From contig NC_056049.1 of assembly GCF_004379255.2 (NCBI RefSeq), positions 9,548,001-9,612,000 of the forward strand: a stretch of DNA of 64,000 bases. Reading direction: 5' to 3'. The DNA is from Salvia splendens (taxonomy: Eukaryota; Streptophyta; Magnoliopsida; Lamiales; Lamiaceae). The position numbers and the translations under genes are program-made. Positions 49,576-61,906 of the stretch are shown piece by piece (position 1 is the first letter of the stretch; each line of letters opens with the position of its first letter). Under the pieces are notes generated by a model that was given only the letters and a program-made list of their open reading frames with translations, was not told where the DNA came from and searched no databases.

Positions 49576-51675
49576 TCACATAGCTGCTTGCTGCTTCTTC
49601 TCTTCTTCAATGCGTTTGAGCTCAACTAATCTTTCTGCCCAGGCTCTGTCTCTTGCAACGGCAGCCATCTTACGCTCCACCCGTAGGGTGAGCTTCTTCT
49701 TCCTGGCCTCCTGCACCTGACCTCTGCGTATCTTTCTTTCCGACTAAACCAGAAAATGATACAGACATTCAAAGGTAGCAATGTACAAATATGAAATCAA
49801 ATGTCTTTTGAAACTACCCAACGGCCAACAAGAACACGCACCAAAACAAAAATCAAACACCATTTGGCAGTTCAACGAGAATCTGAAATAACACAAAATC
49901 TGTCTAAAACTTCTTTAATGTAGATAGTGAGCTACGAGAACAGAATTACTTAGATCCTCAATAACTTAAGGGATGTCAATACGAGTCTTTGTTTCAAAGC
50001 TGAAAAACAAATTTGGAAGATGTGCATCCTTTCTCACAAAGAGACTAGTGAAAAGCAATTCAGAGTACCTTCCACGAGTAAGAACCATAATCAAAATATG
50101 AATTAATGTAATTCCTATACCCATCCTCCACACAAAGTAAGCTGAAAGCAGCGCATACACAATCAAAAGCACTTGCCTTGCTAAAAACCTTTACTCCATA
50201 AGCCTAAGTTCGTATATTACAACATGCTAGCAAGCTGAAGCTCAATACAAAATCTTAAACTTCTAACTAAAAGTTTGATTCATAATCAGCTGAACGTATT
50301 ACGGCAATGTTAGTAGGCTGATGAGAAGATAACATTTTTAGTACCATACATACAACAGCTAAAACATAAGAGTGGGAATAATGACATTGAGTAACCATAT
50401 CAAAATTTAATTCTAATCAAGTTTATAATTTATATTTTATCCTGATGGACTCAATTCTAGTTTAAATTCTCAGCTGACCAGAACTTGAGGCAATGTTAGT
50501 AGACTGGAGAGAAGATAACATATTTTAGTACCATACATAGAACAGCTAAAACACAGAGTGGTAAGAATGATATTGAGTAACATATCAAAAGTTAATTCCA
50601 ATGAAGTTTATAATTTATACTCTATCCTGTTGGACTCAATTCTAGTTTAAATTCTCAGCTGACCAAAACTTATGCTGCTATGACTCATGCAATTATGATT
50701 TAGAAAGAAGGTGTCTCCAACTCATTGCGAAGTTATAGAACTCCTCCGATCATGAGGTGCCTAACTAAACTATGGTAGATAAATCAACTAGAAGCACACA
50801 TCCGCCACAAAATGCATTTGATAACATAATTCTCATCTCTACTACTACAAGTTCAATTCCTAAACCTCATACTAGACAAGAGCTCAATGGGAATCAAACT
50901 TGACATACATCCCATATAAAAATGCATTTGGCAACATAGTTTTCATTTTTATAACTACGAACTCGAGTGCTAAACCTCCTATCGGGCAATTAACATTTCA
51001 TATCTACAAGTCTCACTTAGCACGATCAAGCTCAATGTGAACCAAAACTCAACCCTAGAAGGCATTGAATTAACCCAAACACAGCAACAATCCGAACTAA
51101 CACGATCTATCTCAAAATACAGTATATTGAAATGAAAAGACCAAAACATGGCAATGAAAAAATCATAAAGACAATTTGACATATAAATCCACCTTTATGA
51201 ATGCACGATGCTGTTTAATCCTCTTCTTCTCATTCCTTCTCTTCAGACTTCCCTGATTCGGCTGGTTAGGAAGAATAGTTTCCCCAGGAACGCATTTTAC
51301 CCACGCATAAGGACCTAATTAAGCACATTTCCACGATAATGTTTTCCATCATCAATTCAATTGCAATCAATAAGCAACACAAATGTATTATGCCAAAACC
51401 CTAAATTCAGCCGAACCTGGGGGTTTCAAGCTTGCTCTCTTGCGGCGCGGCTTGTCGACGGGCCTACGCTTTGGGTGCCTGGTGTCGGTAAGACTGTGGA
51501 AGGCGCTGCGAGGAGGAATCCAGGGATAGTCGCGGCGGAGGGGAGCGAAGAGGCGGTGGAGCTGCGGCGGCCTAGAGGTGGTGGAGAATGGTCTTGCTGC
51601 TGGAGAGAAATAGGAGACGGGTGAAAGGATTCTGGATACGGGTCGGATCAGGGACCTTAGGGATCCGAAACCCAT
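49576..51675 (-). CDS. Small basic protein, probably mitochondrial, 182 aa, three exons
   Basis: Exons 51675-51417, 51314-51193 and 49743-49576; 549 nt in frame. The N-terminus (MGFGSLRSLIRPVSRILSPV...RPFSTTSRPP) is an Arg/Ser-rich presequence with a typical F-S-T-T cleavage area. The centre has PYAWVKCVPGETILPNQPN, then a long Lys/Arg/Glu-rich helix (KRRNEKKRIKQHRAFIKSERK) reaching the end. It looks like a plant mitochondrial protein that binds RNA or the ribosome, but I do not recognise a named family. The ATG used is the first in frame; a further upstream start would need TTG. Intron 2 is 1.45 kb and holds no clear transposon ends. Confidence 0.75.
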
Positions 51676-51867
51676 GGCTATGGCGGATTGGTACAGTGAG
51701 ACTGACCTGTGTTTAGAGAGAGAAATCGAATTGGGGTTGTGGAGAATAAAAGCGATCAAGACGACGACGTTGGACTTGTTTGTTCGAATTTAAGCTTCTT
51801 GGGCTAAATTTATTACGGGCTTGGTTTCAGATATTCAATAAGCCCTATAAAATTAAGCTTAGGGTCC

Positions 51868-51939
51868 GTTTAGTACAAGAGAATTAGAATTAGAATTAGA
51901 ATTAGAATTAGAATTAGAATTAGAATTAGAATTAGAATT
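51868..51939 (+). repeat. Hexanucleotide microsatellite (AGAATT)n
   Basis: About ten perfect copies of TTAGAA/AGAATT, 100 bp upstream of the start region of the basic-protein gene. GGGTCCGTTTAGTAC just before it resembles a transposon end. Confidence 0.9.
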
Positions 51940-52912
51940 GAAAGTGGATTTCACATCGTTAACAGTGTAGTAGTATATCAGAGGCAGACCTACCTTACCG
52001 TACGGGGGTTCCTTGGGACGCCATTTGATCATTTACTATGTTATATGTATGTATAATTTCAACTATGCTTGCTAGCTCAAAACCAAGTAAGCATGGGTTT
52101 GAATCCCCATACTGGATTTGGTGTTTGTTTTTTTTTTTGCGTAAATATTGTTATTCTAAGATCATAAAGTGGATAAAGTAGGACAAAGAAAGAGAAAAAA
52201 TGAATAAAGTAGAAAAGAGAAAGACAAAAGATGAATAATAAATTAAGAGTGACTATCCTTTTTTAGTATGAGACTAATTTTGGTGGATGGACAGAAATGA
52301 AAAGATGAGCCTATTTTTTATGGACGTATGAAGAAGAAATTTGGACCCCTCTGTATTAAAGTCCTGCGCCTGTCACTGATATATAATACTCTTCAATTTT
52401 AATTTAATTAAACTAATTACAATACAAATTAGTTTTGTTATTAGTAAATAGCAATATAAAAGAAGTGAAACGGAATTATAAATTTTCACATGATTTCGAG
52501 CTTGATTCGAACTAATTATACAGTATTCAATTAAAATAATACTTATCAGTACCATAATAATAGGAACTTTGGGAGGGGTTTAATACAAAATTAGTAAAAT
52601 AAACGAGAGATATAAAGAAAAAAGTGATTGAAATATTGTTAGTTGAGAATGAGGACCACCTCATAAAAGAGAAAGCCCTTGCTAAAATTAGAAGTGGACT
52701 AATTTTGTTGGACACTTCAAAATGAAGAAAGAAGACTATTTTTATGGGACGAGGAAGTAATTTTTTTCTTACATTTGTAAATATTTAATTTAAATTTTTA
52801 ATATTTTCCTAAATTGCAATGGAATGATTAGTATGTAACTTATTTTAAATTAATTCATATTTATAAGTTAATTTTCAATTTAAAATATTAAAAAAATTAT
52901 GTTATCTATGTA
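51940..52912. other. Intergenic with old MITE remnants
   Basis: No gene seen. 52190-52340 and 52555-52755 have Stowaway-like pieces (GATGGACAGAAATG, GGGACGAGGAAGTA). A tRNA-like B-box (GGGTTTGAATCCCC near 52090) is followed by a T run, but no full SINE structure is seen. Confidence 0.4.
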
Positions 52913-53432
52913 ATTTATGTAGAGTAAAGGTCAAATGTGATCCTAGCTATTTTACGAATTTAGTCATAAACATTATCTTTTTGATTATTGGGTCCCTCAA
53001 ATGAACTCGGATCGGAATTAGTCCAAAATTGACGGTGCCATTAATAAATAATGGTGATTGCCTTGTAATCCGAATTTGACCAAATTAAATTACTAATTGT
53101 AATTAGTTACACCTAATTAAAGTCCTTAATTTTTATTAGCAAAAAGTGTAAGCAACATACGGAAAATATATTAAAACAAATACAAAAAAAAGAAATTTGC
53201 AAAATCAAACACACAACACTTAAAATCACATTCAGAAACAAAAGGAATTCGAAGCATCGCTCATCGTTCTTCTTCACAAACAAACTTCGCCGAGTGCACT
53301 AAACTACACAAGAGTTAACCACTGAAGTGCGAGTGGTGAGGAAAAAAGAGAAGGACGATCATCAACTCCAAGTCGAGATCGAAAAATTGGAGGAGATTTG
53401 TAACATATCTACGCACTAAATTTGTAATGTTA

Positions 53433-55381
53433 GAGCATCCACAATGGCGGCGAGCGGACCGGCTAGCCGATCCCTTGCGCTCGCCGAACCATTGCAGCGG
53501 CGAGCACCAAATCGGCAAGAAAAACGGCAAGCGCACGCCGATTCCCGAGCGCTGGCCGATGCGCTCGCCGATCGACTGGCCGCCATTGCAGGCTCCCGAT
53601 CGGCGAACGATCGGCCAGCGGATTTTTTTATTTAATTTTCGAAACACTATATATACGCGATTTGCAAGTCATTTTCATTTGCACCACTTGTTTTAACGAG
53701 TATTCTCTCTATCTTAATTTCTGTACAAGAGCAACAACGCGAAATGGAGCACAACAACGAGCCTACTCCAGGGACGAGCGGGTTTCAAACTCCCACGGTA
53801 CCCGTGGTAGGTGGATGGGGTCCGATGGCCGGGTACTACAACATGTACCCTTGGCAATAGATGAGGCCCGGGATGGCATCCGGGGGTGGTATGCCGGGAT
53901 GGCAGGGGATGCCGGGGGGGCCGGCGATGCCGGGCGGGCAGGGGGTACCGGGGATGCGACCCGGGATGCAGATGATGCCGAGGTACCCAGGGATGCAGGG
54001 GACGCCGGGGGGGACAACGTCTATCGCCCAGTTTTGATTTTGTGACTGGTTCTTCGCACACATCGACCCCATCGGAGACGCAGTTCACTGGGTGTGATAC
54101 TTTCTCCTTAGAGGAGTTGGGGATAGATCTCGGGGATGCGGACACCCCCGTTCAAACATGGGGAGTAGGGCGGGGTTGGGGCGCGCCAAAGAAGAAGAAG
54201 GGGAAGGGCAAGAGGGTGGTCGGTGAGTCGTCGCAACCGGCTGATGACGACAGCCCGGCACGGAGGAAGTGGATGGACGCGGAGAACGTCGCACTGTCCA
54301 AGGCATGGGTGAGTGTTTGCGATGATCCCCTCGCCTCGAACAATCAGAGGATCGTCAACTTGTGGGCTAAAATAGCAGCAGCCTACAAGGCATTTTGCCC
54401 GGAGGGGAGGCCACGCAGCGGAGATGAGTGCCGGAAGGGATGGGACGAATCAGGGCTGGGGTCTCCCGATTTTCAGGCTTGTATACCAACGCCCTCCGCA
54501 TGCAGACCAGTGGCCAAACTGAGGACGACTGCAGGAGGATAGCGGAGAAAGCCTTCCCCGTGCCCGGGCTTTATAAGGAGTTCATCTACTGGAACTGCTA
54601 TGAGGTGCTGATGGACTCCGAGAAGTTTCGGGCAGGTGTCGATGTTGGCTGGCCGAAGAAGCAGCGCCTGAACTATACCGGTGATTACAGCGGCGGTTTC
54701 CACGACCTCCCCGACCCCGAGGATGTACAGGAGTTCCCGTCCCCTCCCGCGTTTGCTCGCCGCACTCGCCCGGTTGGTCAAAGGCGGGCGCAACAGGCTC
54801 GCCAGGCCTCCCAGGAGGTCCAGTCGGCATCCCCCTGTTGGCGGGTCGACAGCCGAGCTCCTCTTCTTCGCGCGTCAACAAACGCGAGCTCAGATGTACA
54901 AGATCTTAGCTGAATGAAGGGCGGCAACTGACCCCGAGGAGAAGAGTTTTCTTCACGCAATGCTCGTGAGTATGCGGGCCGATTTGAATCCCGCCACGGC
55001 ACAGGTGGGGGGCTTAGACGCGGGCTCAGATGCCGCAGATTTGGGGTCCCGGATAGCAGCGACAACGGCGGTGGCGATGGCGACGACGGCGAAGAGTGAG
55101 GCGGAGGAGTTTTTTTTTAGATTAATGTAATTTTTTTAATTAATGTACTTTTTAAAATTTCAATATTATTATTGAGTTTTCCCGTATCTGTGTCGTAAAT
55201 TTAATTCCGTATTTTGTGTGATTGTTAATTATTTGTTTTTATAATTTAGTTTATTGTGGCTAGGCTATGGCTGGCGTATTGCTTGTCCTGATGATGTGGC
55301 AGGAGGAGTTTTTAGTGCTGCTGATGTGGCAGGAGGAGTTTGTGGCTAGGATATGGCTGGGCTATTTCTATTGGAGATACC
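53433..55381. mobile_element. PIF/Harbinger element nested in the Mutator-like element, 1.95 kb
   Basis: TTA flanks both sides (53430-53432, 55382-55384), the 3 bp duplication of this superfamily. The ends GAGCATCCACAATGG and, on the minus strand, GGTATCTCCAATAG are related. It carries ORF1 (Myb-like) only; the DDE transposase is absent. The 5' part is much more GC-rich than its surroundings. Confidence 0.75.
53743..55130 (+). pseudogene. PIF/Harbinger ORF1 (Myb/trihelix-like DNA-binding protein), broken
   Basis: The start MEHNNEPTPGTSGF leads to a Gly/Pro/Met-rich stretch of GMPG-type repeats, interrupted by TAG after YPWQ and TGA further on. Then comes the DNA-binding part, RRKWMDAENVALSKAWVSV, SNNQRIVNLWAKIAAAYK and GDECRKGWD. 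A frameshift near 54446 leads into RIRAGVSRFSGLYTNAL. Another stop (TGA for an expected Trp) follows MYKILAE near 54913. At least four lesions, so no product. In autonomous relatives this protein helps the transposase bind the ends and enter the nucleus. Confidence 0.75.
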
Positions 55382-55565
55382 TTATGTTGAATTTTTGGAA
55401 TGGGTCTTTTATCAAACACTCGATGTGCAAAGTTTGTTACTTGTTATTGCTTTTGGGTTTAGGATCTAGATCCCAATCCAATTGCAAGCAAACACATCCA
55501 ATCGAAAATAAATCACTTCAACCGGAAAATACAGAAAAGCTTACAACAAAAATCAAAGTTGTTCA

Positions 55566-55960
55566 TCACCAAATCACTTCAACTGGAAAATATAAACAAG
55601 CATTACAACAAAAAAACCCTAATCCGTACATAAAAACACTGCATAATTTCTTAATGGCCTGATTGTTCTCTTTGATTGCTGTCAAAATCAAGTCTAAACG
55701 ATCTGTTTCGGTCTCACCCGACGACGGTGAAGAGGTCATGACATCGTCGTCGTCCTCGATTGGCTCGCACCACCTAAAAAAATTGGCAATCTTTTCTCTC
55801 ACAAACAAAGTAGAGCTTCTCTTACTCGGTTTGACATTGCTTCTCACGATTCAGAGTGAAGCAAGTTTCTTGCAATTGCAAAACTCGTACCGGAATCGGA
55901 GGTCACGACCACCGCTACTCTCGTTGGACCCCCTGTTGTACAAAGAATGCTCCATAACTG
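55566..55960 (-). pseudogene. Decayed GRF-type zinc-finger protein fragment
   Basis: On the minus strand a frame beginning MEHSLYNRGS has FCNCKKLASL, then a stop, then SNVKPSKRSSTLF, KIANFFRWCEP and an acidic stretch, and finally a hydrophobic helix. The C-X-C, FFRWCEP spacing and the helix at the end fit small plant GRF zinc-finger proteins often carried by transposons. One of the expected Cys residues is missing and a stop breaks the frame. Confidence 0.5.
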
Positions 55961-56335
55961 TTCACGAACTGCAGTTGTCGCCTAGGGTTCGTTGTTGTTG
56001 CTGGAGAGATGAAAAACGAAGAAAGTGTTTGAGAACCAAAGCTAGGATTGTGTCAAACACGTTTTTAAAGTTGAATTATCTTATCAATTTGTGTTTCTTA
56101 CTATTATTTTTTATTTTTCTGAAATAGTTAAAAATATTAATTAAAACAGTTAATTTGGTCAAAACCTGTTTAAATGCCGTTGATCGTCTGTTTTAGACGG
56201 TTCCGTCAATTTTGGACTGATTCAGGTCCGAGTTCATTTGTGAGGGACCTAATAATAAAAAAGATATTGTTTAGGACCAAATTCGTAAAATGGTCATATG
56301 TTTAGAACCACATTTAGCCTTTACTCATTTATGTA

Positions 56336-57060
56336 TATGAGTACATTTGATTTCAGCATTAGTTTGTGCTCAACTGATTGGATACTTCGAAGAATGAAGT
56401 CATTAAATTAAAATTTTAGTGAAATACGATTCGTATGTATATTTGTGGATTTTTATGCAGATGTTTTTGGTAATGATTATTTTTATACAATATAATAACT
56501 AAATAACTTTGTTGAATATATAATTTCTATTAATATACTACGTTAAAAAATGTCTGACAATCGTATCTTGCAATATCGGTAGTCAATCTTTGTGAAACTT
56601 ATTCAGATTTTAGTTTGTAATCAGTGTACTTTTTAATTCTATCATTTACAATAAAGTTTTTAAAAAATTTTGAACTATTATTAGTACCATAGTTTTATGT
56701 TATAGTTCATTATATATTGCAATATTGTTCGTTATGGGATAGTTCATTATATATACATAAAATATTCATGATTATATTAAATATAGTATTTCACTAAAAG
56801 CAATTTGTAGTTCTAACATGTTTAATTGTATTTCAATGTGATATGAGTAATTTCACATAAGGTGAGATGTTCATTTACTTTTAATGATTGGTTGCTGATT
56901 TTATCTCTTAAATATGAAATCAGTGTTTCTGGAGTTGATTTGCATTTCCCTGAAAGCGTATTCGCAATTCAACATATTTAAATGCATTTCAATTTGATGT
57001 TTGTCACATGCTTATGTTTTTTTTTATTTATTTGAACCAGTTTCATGTGCAACATTAAGC
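56336..57060. other. AT-rich intergenic stretch with nothing recognised
   Basis: No frames, terminal repeats or tandem structure stand out. Confidence 0.5.
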
Positions 57061-57094
57061 TTAGGTTTCACATTGTCTCAAATGTGCTTAGGTT

Positions 57095-57512
57095 TCAAAG
57101 TCGTCCCAGAAGGTAATCAAGGTTGAAATTAAGCAGAGCACTGAACCCCATCCGTACCACTGCCTTCTTTTGCTAGGCATTAAATTCCCTTACAATCTTG
57201 TACGTAATTTTTTTTTTTTTGGGAAGTTGTTAAAAGCATATTCTCTCTACATTGTCAATCAGTACTCTTGTTTAGTAAACATGCAATATGTACTATAACT
57301 GATATGATTAACATAGTACATATTGCCTATTTACTAGACAGAAGTACCGATCGACAATGGAGAGAGAGAATATGTTTCTTAAGAACTTCTCCCAAATTTT
57401 TTTCTACAAGATTGTAAGGGAATTTAATGCCAAGCAAAAGAAGGCGGTGGTACGGATGGGGTTAAGTGATCTGCTTAATTTCAACCTTGATTACCTTCCG
57501 AGAAGACTTTGT
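57095..57512. repeat. Long imperfect hairpin (arms of about 205 bp)
   Basis: The left arm (57095-57300) and right arm (57307-57512) are reverse complements at most positions, meeting in CAATATGTACTAT...ATAGTACATATTG near 57303. Blocks such as AAGGTAATCAAGGTTGAAAT and TTTAATGCC are shared without change; bulges and mismatches are scattered. No target duplication or transposon-type end was seen. Its size and arm identity resemble a young inverted-duplication hairpin or a foldback MITE. Confidence 0.75.
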
Positions 57513-57695
57513 TACTAGGTGCCGGCTGGGAACCTACTACACTCCCTTTACTAGTAAGCTACCAACATATGAAAGCAGTGGAATACATATTGATCAAGAG
57601 GGCATGCATCTTGACTTTAGGATTCCTAAAGGGGAGTGAGAAGATATAAAGGAAGAATTTGAAGAGGAGTAAGACTGAGACACATTGAGACACTC

Positions 57696-57992
57696 ATGTT
57701 GGTTGAGGTTGAAAGCAGAGATTTTTTCAAGACGTTGTTTCTTCTGCTGCTGGAGGACTATTTCATTGAAGCACCAGAAGATGGGTTCTCGAGGCCCAAG
57801 ATATTGAATTTCATTGAAGATGACTCAAACGTACACATCTATGACTGGTGTGGATACGTTATGTTAGTTCTATTACAAGCAAATGACAAGCGGATGGACT
57901 CAACAAGAAGATACTACACAAAGACTCATTGTTTTCCTTGTGGTAAGGTCAATTACTTTATATCTTCATATTCATTACGTAGTCATCGTTGA
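57696..57992 (+). pseudogene. Fragment of an Ulp1-associated transposon gene
   Basis: About 65 residues (FFKTLFLLLLEDYFIEAPEDG, SRPKILNFIEDDSNVHIYDW, CGYVMLVLLQAND) align with FKKLFMFLLENALMETPSDG...NLNWCGYVLSVLEATH of the gene at 39984-42443. The frame then runs into non-matching sequence. No further domain is nearby. Confidence 0.6.
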
Positions 57993-58893
57993 TGTTAGTT
58001 TATTAGTGTTTTCTTTAAATGGGTTGTTATATTGATCGGATGATCATCAGCATGAGGGTTGTGGAACGTCGTTTTCCAACTATCAGAGCACTTGGACAAT
58101 GGAATTGTTGAAAAAAAGCAGGAGTTTGAACAAAAAGCTGAGCGATTTAAACATGGTTTTTAGGTTGATCGTATGATAAAAGAAGACGTAGACAGAGACC
58201 AAGCACTCTTGAGAAGGGTAGAGTAGGTAATCCTATCTAAGAAGAAAATAGTAACATACCATATGTATCGCACGATGGAATGGAGAACATGAGCGATGCT
58301 GAAGTGCCAAATAAAGCATTGAAAGAGCTATAGCGACTCTTCATATAGCAAAACGTCCCATTCAAATTCTGCTGGCAAGTAAACCTTCTTATTTAATCAT
58401 AATTTGAGTTGGATATTAAGATTCAAATCCAAAATCAAATTTCAATAATATAATTGTAATTTATAAGAATTATGATTACAAATATGATATCTGATATACT
58501 AGCAAGTACTTGATTGATTGAATCTGGACTCAACTTACCATTAGACTACCTCACACATGTTACTGTCACGATCCTCACGGTTAGCTACTAGAAAAATAAG
58601 TTCAAACTTTGGAGTATTTATTACAAGTACTAATTCAGAATGCCTAATGTGATACAATCTATATCTACAAAATTATAAAACGAGTGTCGTAAGATGCAAA
58701 TCTAACTGCCTAAGACAGCGAAAAAGCATTGAGAAATGTACTAGTAAATGCATATATAGGCAACGCAGAAAATGAAAGAACACCGATGTATGTTTAGCTG
58801 CTGCCTGAATATGGACTCTTAACACGAAGGTCGACTGGAGTTCCACTTAGCAGGATATAATGTGGAGGCGAGGACGACTCACTGACAGCAAGT
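57993..58893. other. Intergenic, 3' side of the methylthiotransferase gene
   Basis: 58020-58390 may hold more decayed transposon-gene sequence (short Glu- and Lys-rich frames); nothing is identifiable. 58780-58893 is probably the 3' UTR of the minus-strand gene. Confidence 0.35.
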
Positions 58894-61427
58894 CTAGGCT
58901 GCATTGTGACAGACAAGAGGTTCTTCAAGCGTATCAGCATGAAAGGAACTCAATGTTGTGATGGCAAGTGCTTGTCCATGAAGTGATGCCCGTGTAGATT
59001 TCAGTATGTGAACTTCCACGAAGTCGCCAACTTTTGGGTTCCTTTTAACATCATTGTCAACTTTATCTGGAACTGGAATAACGGCAAATGATACCCTGTG
59101 GCCTCTATCACTCTTCCCTATGAGCTCTGTGTCGGGAGCTCTCTTGTTGGGCCCTTCAACTAACACAAGTTGGACTGACCCGACTTGGGTGTCAAAACAC
59201 TGACCTGTGCTCTCCCGGAAAGCTGCGATAAGCTCTGTTAGTCTTCTCTGCTTTACATCATCAGGAACATCGTCAATGTAGTTTCTGTGGGCGTGTGTTT
59301 TCTCCCTCATACTGTAAGTAAACATGTAAGCCATGTCGTAGCCAACAGCCCTAACGAGGCGTAAAGTATCCTCGTGATCCTCCTCCGTTTCCCCACAAAA
59401 TCCTACAAATGTTATCAAGAAGAGTTAGCAAAGAAGCGGTCTAATACAAGTTAACAAAATAATATGCAACCCAACACAAGAATCTTTGGGATATTCAATA
59501 TTTGACTGTTTAGATGAATTACAACTCAGTATCCTAAATGATGCTTGATTTAATCCTTAGTTTGGAACCTAATAGAATTGCATGTTATAACTCAAACTTT
59601 TACCCCTCCTCAGAAGTAAAAACAAAGCCACATAGTAGAGAGCAATCTCATTTGACATAACCAATACAGCTAAGAGCTGAGGAAAACGAACTAAAAGGTA
59701 AAACGACTTACCACATATGAAGTCACTGCTTATCCCAATATCAGGAATTATAGTGCGTATCTTTTTAACAAGATCCAAGTATGCTTCCGAGGTATATCCC
59801 CTGCGCATGCTTTCCAGTACTGTACTACTGCCTGATTGTGCAGGCAAATGGATGCTTTTGCAGACATTGTATCTGTCTCGCATAACATACAATAGTACAT
59901 CAGGAAAATCTTTTGGGTGAGGGGAAGTGTATCTGAATCGCATATCTGGAAATTCAGTTGCAAGTGTGTCCAGAAGATCAGCAAAGCGTAAACCCATACT
60001 CTTCACTTTGCACCTGCTAGAAAAACCTTCGCTGTACTTCCAGTTCACACCGGATTCAACCTCTTCAACACCAGATGTGTCATTGTAACTATTCACATTC
60101 TGCCCAAGAAGAGTTACTTCTTTGACTCCTTCCTTCCAAAGTTCTGCAACCTCCCTGACAATGGATTCCACAGGACGTGATCTCTCTCGGCCTCTAGTGA
60201 AAGGAACAATGCAAAATGAGCACATATTATTGCAGCCCCTCATTACAGAGACAAATGCACTTATTGAATTCTTCGAGATACGCACTGGATTGATATCAGC
60301 ATAAGTTTCTTCAAGTGAGAGAAGTGTGTTGATCCCTTTCTGGCCCGAGTCCACTTCTTCTAACAGCCGTGGCAAGTCTCGATAAGCATCAGGCCCACAT
60401 ACAACATCAACCATCTTATCTGAATCCAATATTTTATCCTTGAGTCTTTCGGCCATACATCCCAAGACAACAACTTTTGGAGGATGCAGGGATTGTGATC
60501 TTCCGGTAGCAACATTATTTTTCCATTGCCTCTTAAGAAACCAAAAGTAATTAAGTCTCTGCCACACCTTCTGTTCAGCATTGTCTCTTATCGCACACGT
60601 ATTTATGAATATAACCTCTGCACTCTCCGGAACTTCCGCAACTTCACTATATCCAGCTTGCTTCATGATAGATAGGACAATCTCCATATCATTCACATTC
60701 ATCTGGCATCCATAAGTTTCATGGTATATACGACCTTTCGGCAGAATGCCAGACTCAGTGTTTGAGCTGGATAAATGAAGACAATTAAGCACATAAGCTC
60801 CTGAATTATATGATGCAGCAAAAATTAGAATTACTGCTATGATTAATGAGCAGAGAGGTTCCTTTCATAACAATCGCTCTAATGTAGCCAAATCTACAAG
60901 GAAAACTACAGATTATCTCTTCCCTTTTTTCAGATTTCTTCACTCTATATGCATGCTGTTTATGTTCATCGTTTCAAATTGACCTAATTTCATGAGCTGA
61001 ACTTCACTGGTAAAAATCGCAGTTTATTTCTCAGCTCAATCGCATTTTTGCACAGAAAAAAAGAACCGAAATACGCGTAGGCAAACACTTACTTGAGCTG
61101 GGGATCGGAAACGCCAGAATCGGTGACCGTCGCGGTGGCTTTGGCCATGAATTGATGAAGACTCGGAATCTCAGAAAACCTAGCGCCGCCTGAAACTGGA
61201 GAATGAGACTGCGAGAAACTTCTGGAAATGTTGTGAGATAGAGCGGAGGCGGAGCTCCGTGCAAATGCACGGCGATGGGATGAGATTTGAGGGTCGTACG
61301 TCGATGGAGAACGACATGACTTCAGAGAAAAGAACCTGAGGGTGAGAATTGAGCATTGTTTAGGGAGGTTGATGTAGTGGTGTTGATTCAAGGCGGATGA
61401 GAGAGAGTAAAAAGAGGAAGTCGCCAT
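58894..61427 (-). CDS. Organellar tRNA methylthiotransferase, MiaB type, 632 aa, three exons
   Basis: A radical-SAM enzyme that adds the 2-methylthio group to N6-isopentenyl-A37 of tRNAs. Exons 61427-61093, 60766-59712 and 59402-58894; 1899 nt in frame. The N-terminal 105 residues are Ser/Arg-rich without acidic patches, an organelle-targeting sequence. The UPF0004 domain has its three cluster cysteines at 132 (YGCQMN), 169 (NTCAIRDNA) and 215 (LGCMAER). The radical-SAM CX3CX2C is at 290/294/297 ([10 protein letters not shown]), followed by [10 protein letters not shown]. The TRAM domain closes the protein ([20 protein letters not shown]). The second exon carries nearly the whole catalytic part. 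The human relative is CDK5RAP1. Plastid or mitochondrion cannot be decided here. Confidence 0.94.
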
Positions 61428-61691
61428 TAGAGAAGATGTGAGCGAATGCAGAATCGGATAGAAGATTTTGGAGGTATTTGGATTGGGCTCAAACTTTCAA
61501 CTATTTCGAGGCCCAACTCTTTAGTTATTAATAAATCGTCTCTTTTGACTACACACTCTTCATCAACATTCAATCTTTCATCCGATAAGAAATATTTAGA
61601 ATAACATGTAAATTAATGTATAATTAATAAAGAATAAAATAGAAAATATTAGTTAAAATTTTTTAATAATATTAATTGATAGTGGAATTCA

Positions 61692-61696
<5 letters not shown>

Positions 61697-61733
<37 letters not shown>
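61697..61733 (+). repeat. (ATT)n microsatellite
   Basis: About twelve copies in the space between the methylthiotransferase and dehydrogenase genes, which diverge here. Confidence 0.9.
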
Positions 61734-61739
<6 letters not shown>

Positions 61740-61906
61740 TTAATTGTGACTCTAGTAGTATAAGTTGTAAATAAATTGATATATTGTGAAATTTTTTTCA
61801 TAAATAGAAATTGACAATTTTTATGGACGGATGTAAATGAAAAAAGTGTCTCTACTTTTATGGGACGAATGTATAAATTTTCAGGTTTATGGAATTAATT
61901 GTATTA

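Larger units (their letters stand above)
52922..56326. mobile_element. Mutator-like element, 3.4 kb, perfect 9 bp target duplication
   Basis: The ends GAGTAAAGG...CCTTTACTC head inverted repeats of more than 100 bp (shared TTTTACGAATTT, TAAACA(T/A)TATCTTTTT and GGTCCCTC). ATTTATGTA flanks both sides exactly (52913-52921, 56327-56335). About 1.95 kb of the interior is a later PIF/Harbinger insertion. What remains is a decayed GRF-type zinc-finger frame; no transposase is left. Confidence 0.85.

Noticed and set aside
52060..52140. Second SINE
   Set aside because: A B-box-like GGGTTTGAATCCCC and a T run are present, but there is no A-box at the right distance and no target duplication.
53714..54145. 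Pro-rich minus-strand frame, collagen-like
   Set aside because: It is the shadow of the Gly/Pro/Met-rich part of PIF ORF1 on the other strand.
57100..57180. 5S rRNA-like sequence
   Set aside because: Words such as TTAAGCAG and ATGGGGTTAAG recall 5S rRNA, but the box A and C region cannot be aligned over more than short stretches.
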